Shown: positions 24,746 through 33,442, numbered from the stretch's first letter. The stretch is DNA of 64,000 bases from Peribacillus simplex (GCF_900156045.1 NZ_FTMX01000004.1:372001-436000); one strand, 5' to 3'. A program made the numbers and translations. The notes: generated by a model not told the origin, from the letters alone.

Positions 24746-25972
24746 ATGATGATGAGTATTAAAAAAATGTCAAGTGCAATAAAGTCAACTGAAATAGTAA
24801 AGCAAACAACTGGAATATATGAAGAAGCTGTGAGATTAAGAAGAATGATCCATGAAAATCCTGAACTTGGATTTGAAGAGCATAAAACGGCTGAAATTAT
24901 TGCGAATTATTTAAAAGAGCTTGGAATCGAAGTGACATCCGGAGTGGCTAAGACAGGGGTTGTGGGTATTCTTCGTGGAGATAAAGAGGGGCCTGTGCTT
25001 GCTTTACGGGCTGATATTGATGCCTTACCTATTCAGGAGAAAACGGATGTAAGCTACAAATCTAAAAATCCTGGGGTAATGCATGCTTGCGGACATGATA
25101 TGCATACCGCAATGTTACTATCTGCCGCTAATGTTTTATCTCAAAATAAGCATCATATTGCGGGTACAATTAAATTCATTTTTCAACCTGCTGAGGAGAT
25201 GAAGGGCGGAGGAATCATGATGGTTGAAGAAGGTGTATTGAGCAACCCTCCCGTTGACCATGCTTTTGCTTTTCATGTTTGGCCTGAATTAGCTACTGGT
25301 ACTTATGGTTTTAGAAATGGTGCCATAATGGCAAGTATGGATTCTTTCGATGTTGTATTAAAAGGTAAGCAAGGTCACGGGGCAGCACCGCATCAAGGAG
25401 TAGATGCTATTGTGGGTGCTGCTCATGTTGTAACAGCTCTGCAAACAATTGTTAGCCGAGAAACAGATCCAGTAGATTCCGTTGTTATTACAATCGGAAC
25501 AATTGAAGCAGGGGATGGCTATAATATTATTCCTGAAAAAGCTAGTTTTAAAGGAACTGTACGAACACTTAATGCGAACACACGTAAGGAAGTGGCTGCA
25601 AGTATTCAACGAATTATCGAAGGTGTGGCCTCCGCACTTAAATTAGAAGTTGAAATAAACTATAACTTTACAGTGGGGTATCCTGTTACAATGAATGATC
25701 CAAAATTTAATGAACATGTTGCTGCTATTGCTACTGATTTATTTGGAGAAAACTCAGTGCAGTGGTTGTCTAAACCAAGTATGGCAAGTGAAGATTTTGC
25801 TTTCTATTTAGAAAAAGTCCCGGGTACATTTGTCTTCTTGGGAGTAGGAGAAAACCCTGAGGATCCGATGAAGCTGCATAGTGACGTATTCTTACCTGAT
25901 GAAAAAGCTATGATTCAAGGGATTTCCCTTATCGTAGGACTAGCTATGAATACTACTGAAAAAATTCAATAA
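24746..25972 (+). CDS. M20-family amidohydrolase (aminoacylase/IAA-amino acid hydrolase type)
   Basis: 408 residues, cytosolic, splits an N-acyl amino acid or related amide. Metal ligands are visible in RADIDALPIQEKTD, HACGHDMHTAMLL and the catalytic glutamates of FQPAEEMKGGG; a dimerisation domain follows (GKQGHGAAPHQGVDAI) and SMASEDFAFYLEKVPG supplies the late ligand region. Three ATG codons stand in a row after TTAGGGGA; I use the first. It leads a three-gene unit with two membrane proteins that could bring in its substrate. It is distinct from the M20 enzymes at 35289 and 62222. Exact acyl group unknown. Confidence 0.9.
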   Translation: MMMSIKKMSSAIKSTEIVKQTTGIYEEAVRLRRMIHENPELGFEEHKTAEIIANYLKELGIEVTSGVAKTGVVGILRGDKEGPVLALRADIDALPIQEKTDVSYKSKNPGVMHACGHDMHTAMLLSAANVLSQNKHHIAGTIKFIFQPAEEMKGGGIMMVEEGVLSNPPVDHAFAFHVWPELATGTYGFRNGAIMASMDSFDVVLKGKQGHGAAPHQGVDAIVGAAHVVTALQTIVSRETDPVDSVVITIGTIEAGDGYNIIPEKASFKGTVRTLNANTRKEVAASIQRIIEGVASALKLEVEINYNFTVGYPVTMNDPKFNEHVAAIATDLFGENSVQWLSKPSMASEDFAFYLEKVPGTFVFLGVGENPEDPMKLHSDVFLPDEKAMIQGISLIVGLAMNTTEKIQ

Positions 25973-26021
25973 GTTAAAAAATGATAAGCAAAAATAGTTT
26001 GTAGAAAAGGAGTGTAATAAA

Positions 26022-26846
26022 GTGCAAGAAAATTCTCTGCGTAATTGGAAAATTCATTTATTTGTTTTGATATTAGTCTGTGTTACAGAATTTATTGGCG
26101 TCAAAACGTTTAACATTGGGATTGGAGCCATTGCATTATTTCCAATGTTGTATGCATTAATTATCGGAGCCATTATTAGTCTACCTTCTTTAAAAATTTT
26201 AAAAATGAAGGAAATGAATGTAGCGGCCAATATTTTAGGAATTTCATTCATGCTTTTTGTAGCCAAATTGGGAATGTTAATGGGGCCTTCATTGCCGAAG
26301 ATATTTGATGCTGGGATTTCTTTAGGATTACAAGAAGTGGGACATTTCGCAGGGACAATCCTATTAGGTTTACCGATTGCTTTATTACTTGGAATGAAAA
26401 GAGAAGCAGTCGGTGCTACTTTTTCAATCGATAGAGAACCTAACTTAGCCATTATTGCTGAGAAATATGGCTCGGATTCACCTGAAGGACGGGGAGCGCT
26501 GGGCGTATACGTTTGTGGAACTTTGTTTGGGGCTTTATATCTGTCAGTGTTAGCCAGTTTTTTGGCTCAAACTGGTTGGTTTCATCCAATTTCACTAGCC
26601 ATGGGTGCGGGTGTTGGTTCAGGTAGTATGATGGCTGCCATGTCAGGGGCATTAGCTGTTATCTTCCCAGAATCCGCAAAGGATATCGCAGTTTTTGCTG
26701 GTGCTGCTAACTTAATTACAACAATTTTAGGAACGTATATTTGTGTATTCTTTTCTCTTCCTTTTACAAACTATTTATACAAAAAATTTGAGCCTATTTT
26801 AGGGCGAAAGTCAAAAAAAGATCAAATCAAAAATATTGAAGCATAG
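26022..26846 (+). CDS. DUF3100-family membrane protein, putative transporter component
   Basis: 274 residues with about eight hydrophobic helices. The order of segments, including VGHFAGTILLGLPIALLLGMKREAVGA, a conserved loop with YGSDSPEGRG and MGAGVGSGSMMAAMSGALAV, matches the DUF3100 family as I know it. The start is GTG at 26022 after AAAGGAGTG. The Gly/Ser-rich GVGSGSMMAA segment looks like a substrate-lining re-entrant region. Placed between an amidohydrolase and a second small membrane protein, it is likely a carrier for the amidohydrolase substrate or product. The function is inferred from context only. Confidence 0.72.
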   Translation: MQENSLRNWKIHLFVLILVCVTEFIGVKTFNIGIGAIALFPMLYALIIGAIISLPSLKILKMKEMNVAANILGISFMLFVAKLGMLMGPSLPKIFDAGISLGLQEVGHFAGTILLGLPIALLLGMKREAVGATFSIDREPNLAIIAEKYGSDSPEGRGALGVYVCGTLFGALYLSVLASFLAQTGWFHPISLAMGAGVGSGSMMAAMSGALAVIFPESAKDIAVFAGAANLITTILGTYICVFFSLPFTNYLYKKFEPILGRKSKKDQIKNIEA

Positions 26847-26867
26847 GGCATAAAGGGGAGATTTTAT

Positions 26868-27311
26868 ATGAAAGATAAAATATTGACTTTTATAATTATC
26901 GGTATAATAGCTATTATGGGAAATTGGATTGGATACAATGTTTCACCAATTGACGCATTACCAGGTATGATGATCATTGTTGCTGTAACGATATTAGGGT
27001 TCTTTTTCGCAAAAATCTCCCCTATTAAACTACCAATTGTTGTTTGGGTTTCTATGTTAGCCTTATTGGTTACAACTCCGATTTTTCCAGGAAACGCATC
27101 AATCATAAAAATAACAGAACAAGTTAATTTTATGGCCTTGGCAACACCTATTTTGGCTTATGCTGGCCTTTCTTTCGGGAAAGATTTGAAAGAATTTAAA
27201 AAATTGGGATGGCGTATAGTAGTTATATCTCTAGTTGTATATACAGGAACATTTTTGCTATCAACTCTAGTTGCAGAAATTGGGTTTAGATTAACTGGTA
27301 AATTCCATTAA
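26868..27311 (+). CDS. Small integral membrane protein, partner of the DUF3100 protein
   Basis: 147 residues with five predicted helices and short loops, starting MKDKILTFIIIGIIAIMG. The ATG follows GGGGAG, 21 bases after the DUF3100 gene. The segment TPILAYAGLSFGKDL before the last helix resembles a broken re-entrant helix seen in secondary transporters. No enzyme motif is visible. Because of the tight spacing I infer that the two membrane proteins form one complex. I do not recognise a named family with certainty. Confidence 0.7.
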   Translation: MKDKILTFIIIGIIAIMGNWIGYNVSPIDALPGMMIIVAVTILGFFFAKISPIKLPIVVWVSMLALLVTTPIFPGNASIIKITEQVNFMALATPILAYAGLSFGKDLKEFKKLGWRIVVISLVVYTGTFLLSTLVAEIGFRLTGKFH

Positions 27312-27468
27312 GTTTTTGTGATCAAGCTATTCGTATTTAACTTAAAACCAAGGAAACGAAAAATCGAAATATGGCGATTAGAGAACGAATTTTGAAGTGC
27401 CTACACTGCATGAAGTGTAAAAAGAGCCACACAGTTTCACTTTCACTTTCACTTTAATAGCTTTATAA

Positions 27469-27506
27469 AATGTCCGATTCCAATATTAGGAATCGGGCAT
27501 TTTTTA
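27469..27506 (+). terminator. Rho-independent terminator of the M20-DUF3100 operon
   Basis: AATGTCCGATTCC / GGAATCGGGCATT with one G-T pair, seven-base loop and six T. It lies about 160 bases after the small membrane protein gene. Confidence 0.85.
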
Positions 27507-28003
27507 TGCAAGGAAAGCATCAATTTCCCCAGTAAGAACCGAACTATTAGGTTCTTGGGGTTAGCATCTTATTTCCAATGGATATGAGATATGATTAGCA
27601 AAATATCCTACTCAATATATAGCCTTTTATACTCTTTAGCATTGTAGCAGCCAGAGGATTGCCTTCCTTTAGTTATTACAATGTCTGTTTCATATAATGA
27701 AGCAACTTATAAACAGTTAGAAGGAAAGGAAACAATAAATATCTCATGAACTAGATAAATTAGAAGTATTTTTATTTAGTGGTCTATTGCAATTTAAGGA
27801 ATATATTGATTTGACTATGGAAGGATTGTTAAGGATTGAGAAGCCTATTATGGAGAGTTAGATGAAAAGTGCTAATTATATGTAAAGAAATGTATCTACA
27901 CATCTTAGAAGTGTAAATGATATTAGGTCAAGATAAGAAGAGATTCATAATGAAATCCTATCCTTATTAGAGATTCAAGAATGCTGATACCCTAAATGCA
28001 AAA

Positions 28004-28041
28004 GAGAAATAATCAACCATATATTAGATTGATTATTTCTC
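28004..28041. terminator. Perfect 13-bp inverted repeat downstream of the EamA gene
   Basis: GAGAAATAATCAA and TTGATTATTTCTC pair fully across a 12-base loop. On the minus strand four T follow, so it may terminate minus-strand transcripts that read through the EamA gene. Stem is AT-rich; function is uncertain. Confidence 0.45.
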
Positions 28042-28283
28042 AAATTAATAATGATCAAAGTTATTCTTCTAAGAATAACCTTACACCGAATACTAATGTA
28101 CTGTACCCGTAATACCTTCTATGGCTCTATTAACACACTCTCTTTTTAAGAACATTCTTAGCTGTCGTATTAGTACGATATAGAGTAAGTACCAAATACT
28201 TGTAAGTACTGTAAAAGTCAGTCCAAATAAAAGAAACTGGAAAAAATGACTTTGATTATCTAAAATAAATTGAGGTAAGAAGC

Positions 28284-29156
28284 TCAGAAAATTGAAAATT
28301 TTATTGATTTATTTTCGCTAACAAATGTTGAACCTAAAAGCAATATACCACCAAGCATTTGAACAAATGTCATTTGCTCTTGCAAGATAAGAGCAGAAAT
28401 CAGTATCGCTACAAATGGATCTATATAGCTTAGCATAGCAATACTTTGTCCTTTTAACTTTTGCATACCTGAAAAAAATAACCAAAATCCAATACCAGTG
28501 TTAACAATACCTAATAGTATTATAAAGGGAATGGATGATCTGGATACTTCCAAGATACTAAATCCCTCAGTAATAAGCACATATGGTAATAGCAGCAAAG
28601 CAGTTGTTCCAAGTTGGATCATGGTAATCTCTAACTTGGCCATGTTTTGAATGAATTTATTTAATAACATTAATGCAGCGTAAAATGCAGCTGCAACTAA
28701 TCCAAAAAAGATCCCTAGCAGATCACCTTTTCCAGATGCACTTATGCCATTTCCAACAATCAATAACATTCCTAATATCGCAACACCAATACAAACAATC
28801 TTTTTGATAGGTAATTGTTCCTTAAGGATAATTGGTGAGAGAATCATGACAAACACAGGTGCAAAGTAATACCCTAATGTTGCGTTAGTGATTGTTGTAT
28901 AATCGTAAGATTGATAAAGAAAAATCCAATTCCCTCCTAATGTAATACCAGAAAGAAATAGGATGGAAGCATTAGTTTTCAATAATTTCCACGAAATGGA
29001 TTTTTTCATCATAAAAAATACGAACATTAAAAATAGACATCCGATTGAACTACTTAGTAAAGCTGTTTCACTCGAAGATAAATCAATGTATCTTTGCACT
29101 AAACCAATCGTACCAAAGATTATCATTGATAATATAAACTGAATGTTAGATTTCAT
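28284..29156 (-). CDS. EamA/DMT-family transporter
   Basis: 290 residues, ten predicted helices in two EamA repeats (about 1-135 and 148-285). The second repeat ends with SYIDPFVAILISALILQEQM, and the first with YYFAPVFVMILSPIILKEQL, the P-x-x-A-x-L-x-x-x-x-L-x-E pattern of the family. The start is preceded by GAAGGAG on the minus strand. A perfect 12-bp hairpin ends one base before this site. It follows the aminotransferase gene in the same direction, so it is probably an amino acid or metabolite exporter controlled with it. Confidence 0.88.
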   Translation of the reverse strand: MKSNIQFILSMIIFGTIGLVQRYIDLSSSETALLSSSIGCLFLMFVFFMMKKSISWKLLKTNASILFLSGITLGGNWIFLYQSYDYTTITNATLGYYFAPVFVMILSPIILKEQLPIKKIVCIGVAILGMLLIVGNGISASGKGDLLGIFFGLVAAAFYAALMLLNKFIQNMAKLEITMIQLGTTALLLLPYVLITEGFSILEVSRSSIPFIILLGIVNTGIGFWLFFSGMQKLKGQSIAMLSYIDPFVAILISALILQEQMTFVQMLGGILLLGSTFVSENKSIKFSIF

Positions 29157-29169
29157 CGTTTACTCCTTC

Positions 29170-29202
29170 GAATCTGCGAAACAGCTTATATTTCGCAGAT
29201 TC
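29170..29202 (-). promoter_or_regulatory. Leader hairpin directly before the EamA ribosome binding site
   Basis: GAATCTGCGAAA and TTTCGCAGATTC form a perfect 12-bp stem with a nine-base loop. On the minus strand the stem ends one base before AAGGAG of the EamA gene. This position suggests control of translation, mRNA processing or a protein binding site. There is no T-run, so it is not a normal terminator. Confidence 0.5.
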
Positions 29203-29322
29203 TTAATCTGTTTTTAATATAAGCTTATTCAGTACTAATATAACAAATCGAGTAAACGGTGGTGGCGGTGATGTTGAAAATGGCTTCCAAGTGTTTAAGT
29301 ATGTATTTGATAATGGCATCAT
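29203..29322 (-). CDS. Possible small protein, 39 residues
   Basis: Starting at the double ATG 29317-29322 after AGGGGGAATT on the minus strand, the frame reads MMPLSNTYLNTWKPFS, then a PPPP and a hydrophobic RFVILVLNKLILK end. It fills the gap between the aminotransferase and EamA genes. The ribosome binding site is fair; there is no family I recognise. It could be a membrane microprotein or chance. Confidence 0.25.
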   Translation of the reverse strand: MMPLSNTYLNTWKPFSTSPPPPFTRFVILVLNKLILKTD

Positions 29323-29416
29323 AATTCCCCCTATTTTTTCTATTAATAGATTTTGAAAGTGACAAGTTAAGCATTCCTTCATATAGAGCTGCAAAGACAG
29401 AAGCTAGGTTGCCTTG

Positions 29417-30625
29417 TCATTGCGTAAGAAGATGTTGTTCTGTCTTCAATTCATGATGTAAGACCTCACCAATACGTTTTATACCTTCCCTAATTTGTTC
29501 TTTCGTTGTATTCGAGTAATTTAGCCGTAATGTGTTCTTTTGTGTACCATTTGGAAAAAATGGAATACCAGGAACAATGGCTACATTATTTTTCAAGCAC
29601 TCCACAAAGATTTTACTTGAATCAACAGAAGCAGGAAGCTCCACCCAAATAAATAACCCGCCTTCCGGCTTGCTGTAGGAGATATTTTTAGGGAGAAATT
29701 GATCGATGCAGGCAATCATCGTTATGCATCTTTCTTTGTATACGGCTTTAATTTTTTCAATATGAGCCTCTATATCATAAAGTTCCATATACTTAGCGGT
29801 GATCCGCTGTGCAAAGCTGTCAGAGTGTAAGTCTGCTGTCTGCTTAAATGCTACGTATTTTTCAATAAATACTTCATCCGCACAAATCCAGCCAAGCCGA
29901 AGTCCCGGTGTGAAGATTTTCGAAAAGGTGCTCAGATAAATGACCCGGCCTTCTGTATCAAAATGTTTTACTGGCGGAAGGGTAGTTCCAGAAAACCGGA
30001 TAGCTCCGTACGGATTATCTTCCAAAATCAAAACATCATACTGGCTGGCGAGCTCGATCATTCTTTTTCTTCTTTCAAGCTTGAGCGTTCGGCCTGTCGG
30101 GTTTTGAAAATCGGGAATGGTATAAATGAATTTTGCCTGGGGATTCTCCTGAAGCTTTTTCTCCAGCGCTTCCATCATCATGCCGTCTTCATCCATCTCT
30201 ACTTCTACAAAGTTGGCATTGTATGCTTTAAAGGCATTGACCGCAGCCAGGTATGTGGGGCTTTCGCAAATGATCGTATCCCCTTCGTCAAGAAAGAGCT
30301 TTCCTGTCAGGTCAATGGCTTGCTGGGACCCTGATGTAATCACGATTTGCTGTAAATGGGCTTGAATACCGATCGCATCCATCCGCTTAATGATCGCGTT
30401 TCTAAGCGGGATATATCCTTCTGTTGTACTGTATTGAAGGGAAGCAGGGCCGTCTTCTTTAAGAACGGCTTCACATGCCACATTCAGTTCCTCTACGGGA
30501 AACAGTTCCGGAGCCGGGAGACCTCCTGCAAAAGAAATCACTTCTGGCCGTTCTGTGACCTTTAAGATTTCACGCGTTTCAGACGATTTAACCAAACTAG
30601 CTCTCTTTGCAAATTTGTTGTGCAT
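29417..30625 (-). CDS. PLP-dependent aminotransferase, class I fold (2-aminoadipate transaminase type)
   Basis: 402 residues, cytosolic. The PLP lysine is in LSTFSKIFTPGLRLGW, with the D-x-x-Y motif in LILEDNPYGAIRF, YTIPDFQNPTGRTL as the cofactor ring region, and LRLNYSN carrying the substrate carboxylate arginine. The type, including SFAGGLPAPELFP near residue 30, is that of MocR-like aminotransferases without the helix-turn-helix, such as 2-aminoadipate or aromatic transaminases. A MocR regulator lies directly upstream on the same strand, and both genes have the same palindrome in front. It likely uses an amino acid sensed by that regulator. Confidence 0.9.
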   Translation of the reverse strand: MHNKFAKRASLVKSSETREILKVTERPEVISFAGGLPAPELFPVEELNVACEAVLKEDGPASLQYSTTEGYIPLRNAIIKRMDAIGIQAHLQQIVITSGSQQAIDLTGKLFLDEGDTIICESPTYLAAVNAFKAYNANFVEVEMDEDGMMMEALEKKLQENPQAKFIYTIPDFQNPTGRTLKLERRKRMIELASQYDVLILEDNPYGAIRFSGTTLPPVKHFDTEGRVIYLSTFSKIFTPGLRLGWICADEVFIEKYVAFKQTADLHSDSFAQRITAKYMELYDIEAHIEKIKAVYKERCITMIACIDQFLPKNISYSKPEGGLFIWVELPASVDSSKIFVECLKNNVAIVPGIPFFPNGTQKNTLRLNYSNTTKEQIREGIKRIGEVLHHELKTEQHLLTQ

Positions 30626-30729
30626 TTCTAAATGCTCCTTTTAATCATATTGTTTAAAAATCATTAGCTGTTTCGAGGCATGATATCCTCCAGTTAAATT
30701 TGAATTATCATAACACGCACATAAAAAAC

Positions 30730-30751
30730 CATACAATATTATAATCGTATG
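30730..30751 (-). promoter_or_regulatory. Candidate MocR operator before the aminotransferase gene
   Basis: CATACAAT-ATTATA-ATCGTATG, an inverted repeat with one mismatch and a six-base spacer. On the minus strand it contains TATAAT. The same layout is at 32168-32189 before the MocR gene, and both are followed on the plus strand by GGCAA. It lies about 105 bases before the aminotransferase start. The -35 region is poor, which fits a promoter that needs an activator. Confidence 0.65.
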
Positions 30752-30767
30752 GCAAACAATATTTTTT

Positions 30768-32159
30768 TCACTTTTCAATTATTTTTTTAAGTATAATTAG
30801 CGCTTTTTCAAGTTCCTCTTTCGTTTCTGGCGCACAAATCCCCAAACGCACGGCATTTGCCGGTGCGACATTGCCTACCGCAAATCGCCCTCCACTATAA
30901 ACTTGTACACCTTGTGCTGCAGCTATTCGTTCAAATTGGTCCCCTGTATAATAGTTCGGCAGATGTAACCAGCGAAAAATCCCTGTTTCTCCGCCTAAAC
31001 AATTATCCTTATCTAAATAATGATTTACCAATTGATTGCGAGCTTTAGTTTCCTCTTTATGAAGTGCAACAATGTTTTCAAGTTGACTCGATACAATTGC
31101 TCGTGCTGTTAACTCCGCAAGTAGTGGCGATACGGAAATATTTAAGTTATAAAGAGCTTTTCGAGTGGAATCCAGGAATTTGAAAGGAACTGACACATAA
31201 GCAAGACGGAGTCCAGGTGCCATCGATTTCGATAAACTTGCTATATAAATCGAATGCTCAGGTGCATATGTCGCCAAGGCCGGCAATACGTTGTCTTGGG
31301 TTAAATGATACATTCCATCTTCAATGATAAATAAATTGTACTTTATGGCAATTTCCGCAATAGCCTTTCGAGTTTCAATGCTCATTGTATACGTCATCGG
31401 ATTCTGGTAATCCGGAATAATATATAAGCCTTTAATGTTTTCGTTTTTGCATGCATAAAGAAGTGCTTCCGGACTCATTTCATCAGTTTCTGACCGAATC
31501 GGGACAAGCTGGATGCCCAGCATCGCGGCAGCTGTCTTTAACCCTGGATATGTATGGTGATCGACACCTATCCGGTCTCCATGCTGACAAAGACCTGCAA
31601 GTGTTGCGGTGATGGCATTTTGTCCGCCATTAGCCAGTAAGATATGCTCTCTAGTCGTTTCAACACCGGCATATTTTAATAATTTGACGCCTGCATCTTT
31701 TTGCCAAATCGAATCACCTGGCCGGCTGTATCCAAACCATCTCGCACAATCGGATTCTTGTAACATGGATTGCAGTAGGTCATGTAAAGGTCCATATGAT
31801 ACACGATCTGGTAGCATTGCGCCCATTTCAATTAGATGTTTTGGCTTTTCTTCTGAAAGTAAGTATGCGTTCGAAATCGCATCATATGAAACATACGTTC
31901 CACTGCCAATGGTTGCACTAATCAATCCTTTTAACTCAGCTAATTTAAAAGATTTTGAGATTGTACTTAGATTCACATCCAAATAGTCTGCTAACTCTCT
32001 TTGCGGTGGAAGTTTTGTGCCTGGAACTAATCGTCCCTTTTTAATGTCAGATTCTAACTGCTTAGCTAATGCCTGATAGATCGGTCTATCTTCTCGATTT
32101 AATGTCGGCTTCCATGTCATTGGATATTCTTCAAACGAATTAATAGGCACAATCCTCAT
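30768..32159 (-). CDS. MocR-family regulator (GntR helix-turn-helix fused to aminotransferase domain)
   Basis: About 463 residues. The N-terminal GntR winged helix reads PIYQALAKQLESDIKKGRLV, PGTKLPPQRELADYLDVN and LSTISKSFKLAELKG; after a linker an aminotransferase fold-type I domain follows with the PLP lysine in SLSKSMAPGLRLAYV. Such proteins sense PLP or an amino acid-PLP adduct and control a nearby gene, here the aminotransferase. Start: the frame opens at a TTG (32174), but that codon overlaps the predicted -10 box, so I use ATG 32159; a GTG at 32150 is better spaced from AGGATGAGG and is an equal choice. The promoter TTGAAT-17-TATAAT at 32202-32174 is on the minus strand. Confidence 0.9.
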   Translation of the reverse strand: MRIVPINSFEEYPMTWKPTLNREDRPIYQALAKQLESDIKKGRLVPGTKLPPQRELADYLDVNLSTISKSFKLAELKGLISATIGSGTYVSYDAISNAYLLSEEKPKHLIEMGAMLPDRVSYGPLHDLLQSMLQESDCARWFGYSRPGDSIWQKDAGVKLLKYAGVETTREHILLANGGQNAITATLAGLCQHGDRIGVDHHTYPGLKTAAAMLGIQLVPIRSETDEMSPEALLYACKNENIKGLYIIPDYQNPMTYTMSIETRKAIAEIAIKYNLFIIEDGMYHLTQDNVLPALATYAPEHSIYIASLSKSMAPGLRLAYVSVPFKFLDSTRKALYNLNISVSPLLAELTARAIVSSQLENIVALHKEETKARNQLVNHYLDKDNCLGGETGIFRWLHLPNYYTGDQFERIAAAQGVQVYSGGRFAVGNVAPANAVRLGICAPETKEELEKALIILKKIIEK

Positions 32160-32167
32160 CCTTTTTT

Positions 32168-32189
32168 CATACAATTATAAAATTGTATG
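32168..32189 (-). promoter_or_regulatory. MocR promoter with perfect operator palindrome
   Basis: CATACAAT-TATAAA-ATTGTATG is a perfect inverted repeat over the -10 box TATAAT (minus strand, 32179-32174), with TTGAAT 17 bases upstream at 32202-32197. Its match to 30730-30751 in arms and spacer suggests binding by the MocR protein, probably as autorepressor here. Confidence 0.7.
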
Positions 32190-32393
32190 GCAACAAATTC
32201 AAATTATATGGGGGCACAGGCAGCAGGTTTCATATCACCTCTTGTCATGGGCTTTATCATCACCTTTACAGGATCCTACAATGGGGCATTTTGGTTCTTG
32301 ATCGCATGTTCCGCCATTTCAATAATTGCCGCGCTTTCCATTAAAAAGAATAATCATATGGAGCAACCAAAAGATGTTGACCTATTAGCATAG
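32187..32393 (+). pseudogene. C-terminal fragment of an MFS transporter
   Basis: The frame carries the last two membrane helices of an MFS carrier: NYMGAQAAGFISPLVMGFII and GAFWFLIACSAISIIAALSI, then a short charged tail with a normal stop. About 350 residues that should precede it are absent. The homology begins at once within the MocR operator, so a recombination joined the regulator promoter to the tail of an unrelated gene. A terminator remains behind it. Confidence 0.75.
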
Positions 32394-32444
32394 TATATGA
32401 AAAGGCGAGGCATACATGTTAAAAACGAAAACAATATGAAAAAG

Positions 32445-32488
32445 AAAAAACCCCGGGTTTGGCCTTGAAAACCACCCCCGGGGTTTTT
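32445..32488 (+). terminator. GC-rich rho-independent terminator
   Basis: AAAAACCCCGGG pairs with CCCGGGGTTTTT. It is the original terminator of the truncated MFS gene and faces both ways. Confidence 0.85.
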
Positions 32489-32733
32489 GAATTTATTTAA
32501 GAAGACTCAAAAATAAGCAGGTTTCTCTCTTTCCTTACCTTCATTGAAATATTTGTAGTTTTTTCTAGTATCCTCAGCTACAGTACAAGCCGTTATATAA
32601 TAAAGACATATCATATAACGAAGGGGAAAAATCTTGAAAAACTGAGAACAAGCAATTATTCTTCTATTGTTTTTTCATCCAAGGAACCCCATCTCTCTAT
32701 TAACAAATTTTATAAAAAGGAGACGTTTAGGGA

Positions 32734-33306
32734 ATGTGGCCATTTGACAATGGTGAGGAAAGGATACATCAGCCGAATAAAAGTACAATGCTGTCCCGGC
32801 AAGAGATAAATGCCATTGAGTCCTGGATTTCTCAAATAGGGATATTCCAATTTTATAAAACAGTTGGACAAAAAATGTCTGCTGCCAGAAAAACGCTAAA
32901 GTTAAAGTATAAAATCATTGGGCATGGATTTAACCGGGTCGTCTATGATTTAAATAATGGCTATATATTAAAAGTGGCATTTTCAGAAGTTGGTTTAATA
33001 AGCAATGCAAATGAAGCCTATTTATATAATAACTGTAATGAGGAAGTCAAAAAGTATTTATGTCCGGTTAAGGAGCATGGGACGGGCTGGATTATCATGA
33101 AGAAGGTGGACACGAAAGTGCCGTTTGCAATCAAGGAATATACGAAATTGATCAAGTTGGAATTAAAATTCCTGAGGTACGGGATTATACCAATAGATTT
33201 GCGTTTAGATAATGTCGGATATAACGAGAAAGATGAAATGGTTGTCATTGATTATGGTCTATTCACCATGGATCTCAAAAGCCCTGTGCTCCGTTGGTTT
33301 GTTTGA
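32734..33306 (+). CDS. Small protein kinase-like protein (YrzF type)
   Basis: 190 residues with a reduced kinase fold. GHGFNRVVYDL resembles a glycine loop, YILKV holds the ATP lysine, DLRLDNVGYN is the catalytic loop (Asp and Asn in place) and VIDYGLF stands for the DFG metal motif. Length and layout match Bacillus YrzF, a putative serine/threonine kinase. About 70 residues precede the kinase core. The start ATG follows AAAAAGGAGACG with an eleven-base gap. Single-gene unit with a terminator behind it; substrate unknown. An antibiotic or small-molecule kinase is another possibility. Confidence 0.75.
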   Translation: MWPFDNGEERIHQPNKSTMLSRQEINAIESWISQIGIFQFYKTVGQKMSAARKTLKLKYKIIGHGFNRVVYDLNNGYILKVAFSEVGLISNANEAYLYNNCNEEVKKYLCPVKEHGTGWIIMKKVDTKVPFAIKEYTKLIKLELKFLRYGIIPIDLRLDNVGYNEKDEMVVIDYGLFTMDLKSPVLRWFV

Positions 33307-33402
33307 TGATGGGTCTATCCAAAGAAAATATAAAATGGAAATTACAATGAAGTGATTAGGCGAAGCGGTAAATCGTATGGGCCGTTCTTGCCTAAATGAA
33401 AG

Positions 33403-33442
33403 AAGCATGTTACGACGGGCTTTTTGTGCAACATGCTTTTTT
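33403..33442. terminator. Convergent terminator
   Basis: AAGCATGTT / AACATGCTT with an 18-base loop and T-runs on both strands, between the kinase-like gene and the minus-strand thioesterase gene. Confidence 0.8.

Larger units (their letters stand above)
27312..28283. other. Intergenic region with decayed sequence
   Basis: About 970 bases without a supportable gene. It holds three TTTCAC units in tandem (27436-27454), a terminator at 27469-27506, a hairpin CCCC-GTAAGAACC / GGTTCTT-GGGG at 27527-27561 and a palindrome at 28004-28041. Short open pieces such as MSVSYNEATYKQLEGKETI near 27682-27748 and LEVFLFSGLLQFKEYIDL near 27759-27860 are interrupted and lack start sites; they look like remains of one or two genes I cannot identify. 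Confidence 0.4.

Noticed and set aside
26054..26452. 132-codon minus-strand frame over the DUF3100 gene
   Set aside because: Antisense shadow of a clear membrane protein gene with its own start site.
27436..27454. Three TTTCAC units as a possible CRISPR or regulatory repeat
   Set aside because: Too short and without spacers; a simple tandem repeat.
29323..29394. Longer version of the 39-residue minus-strand ORF
   Set aside because: The upstream ATG has no ribosome binding site, while the inner ATG pair has AGGGGG in front.
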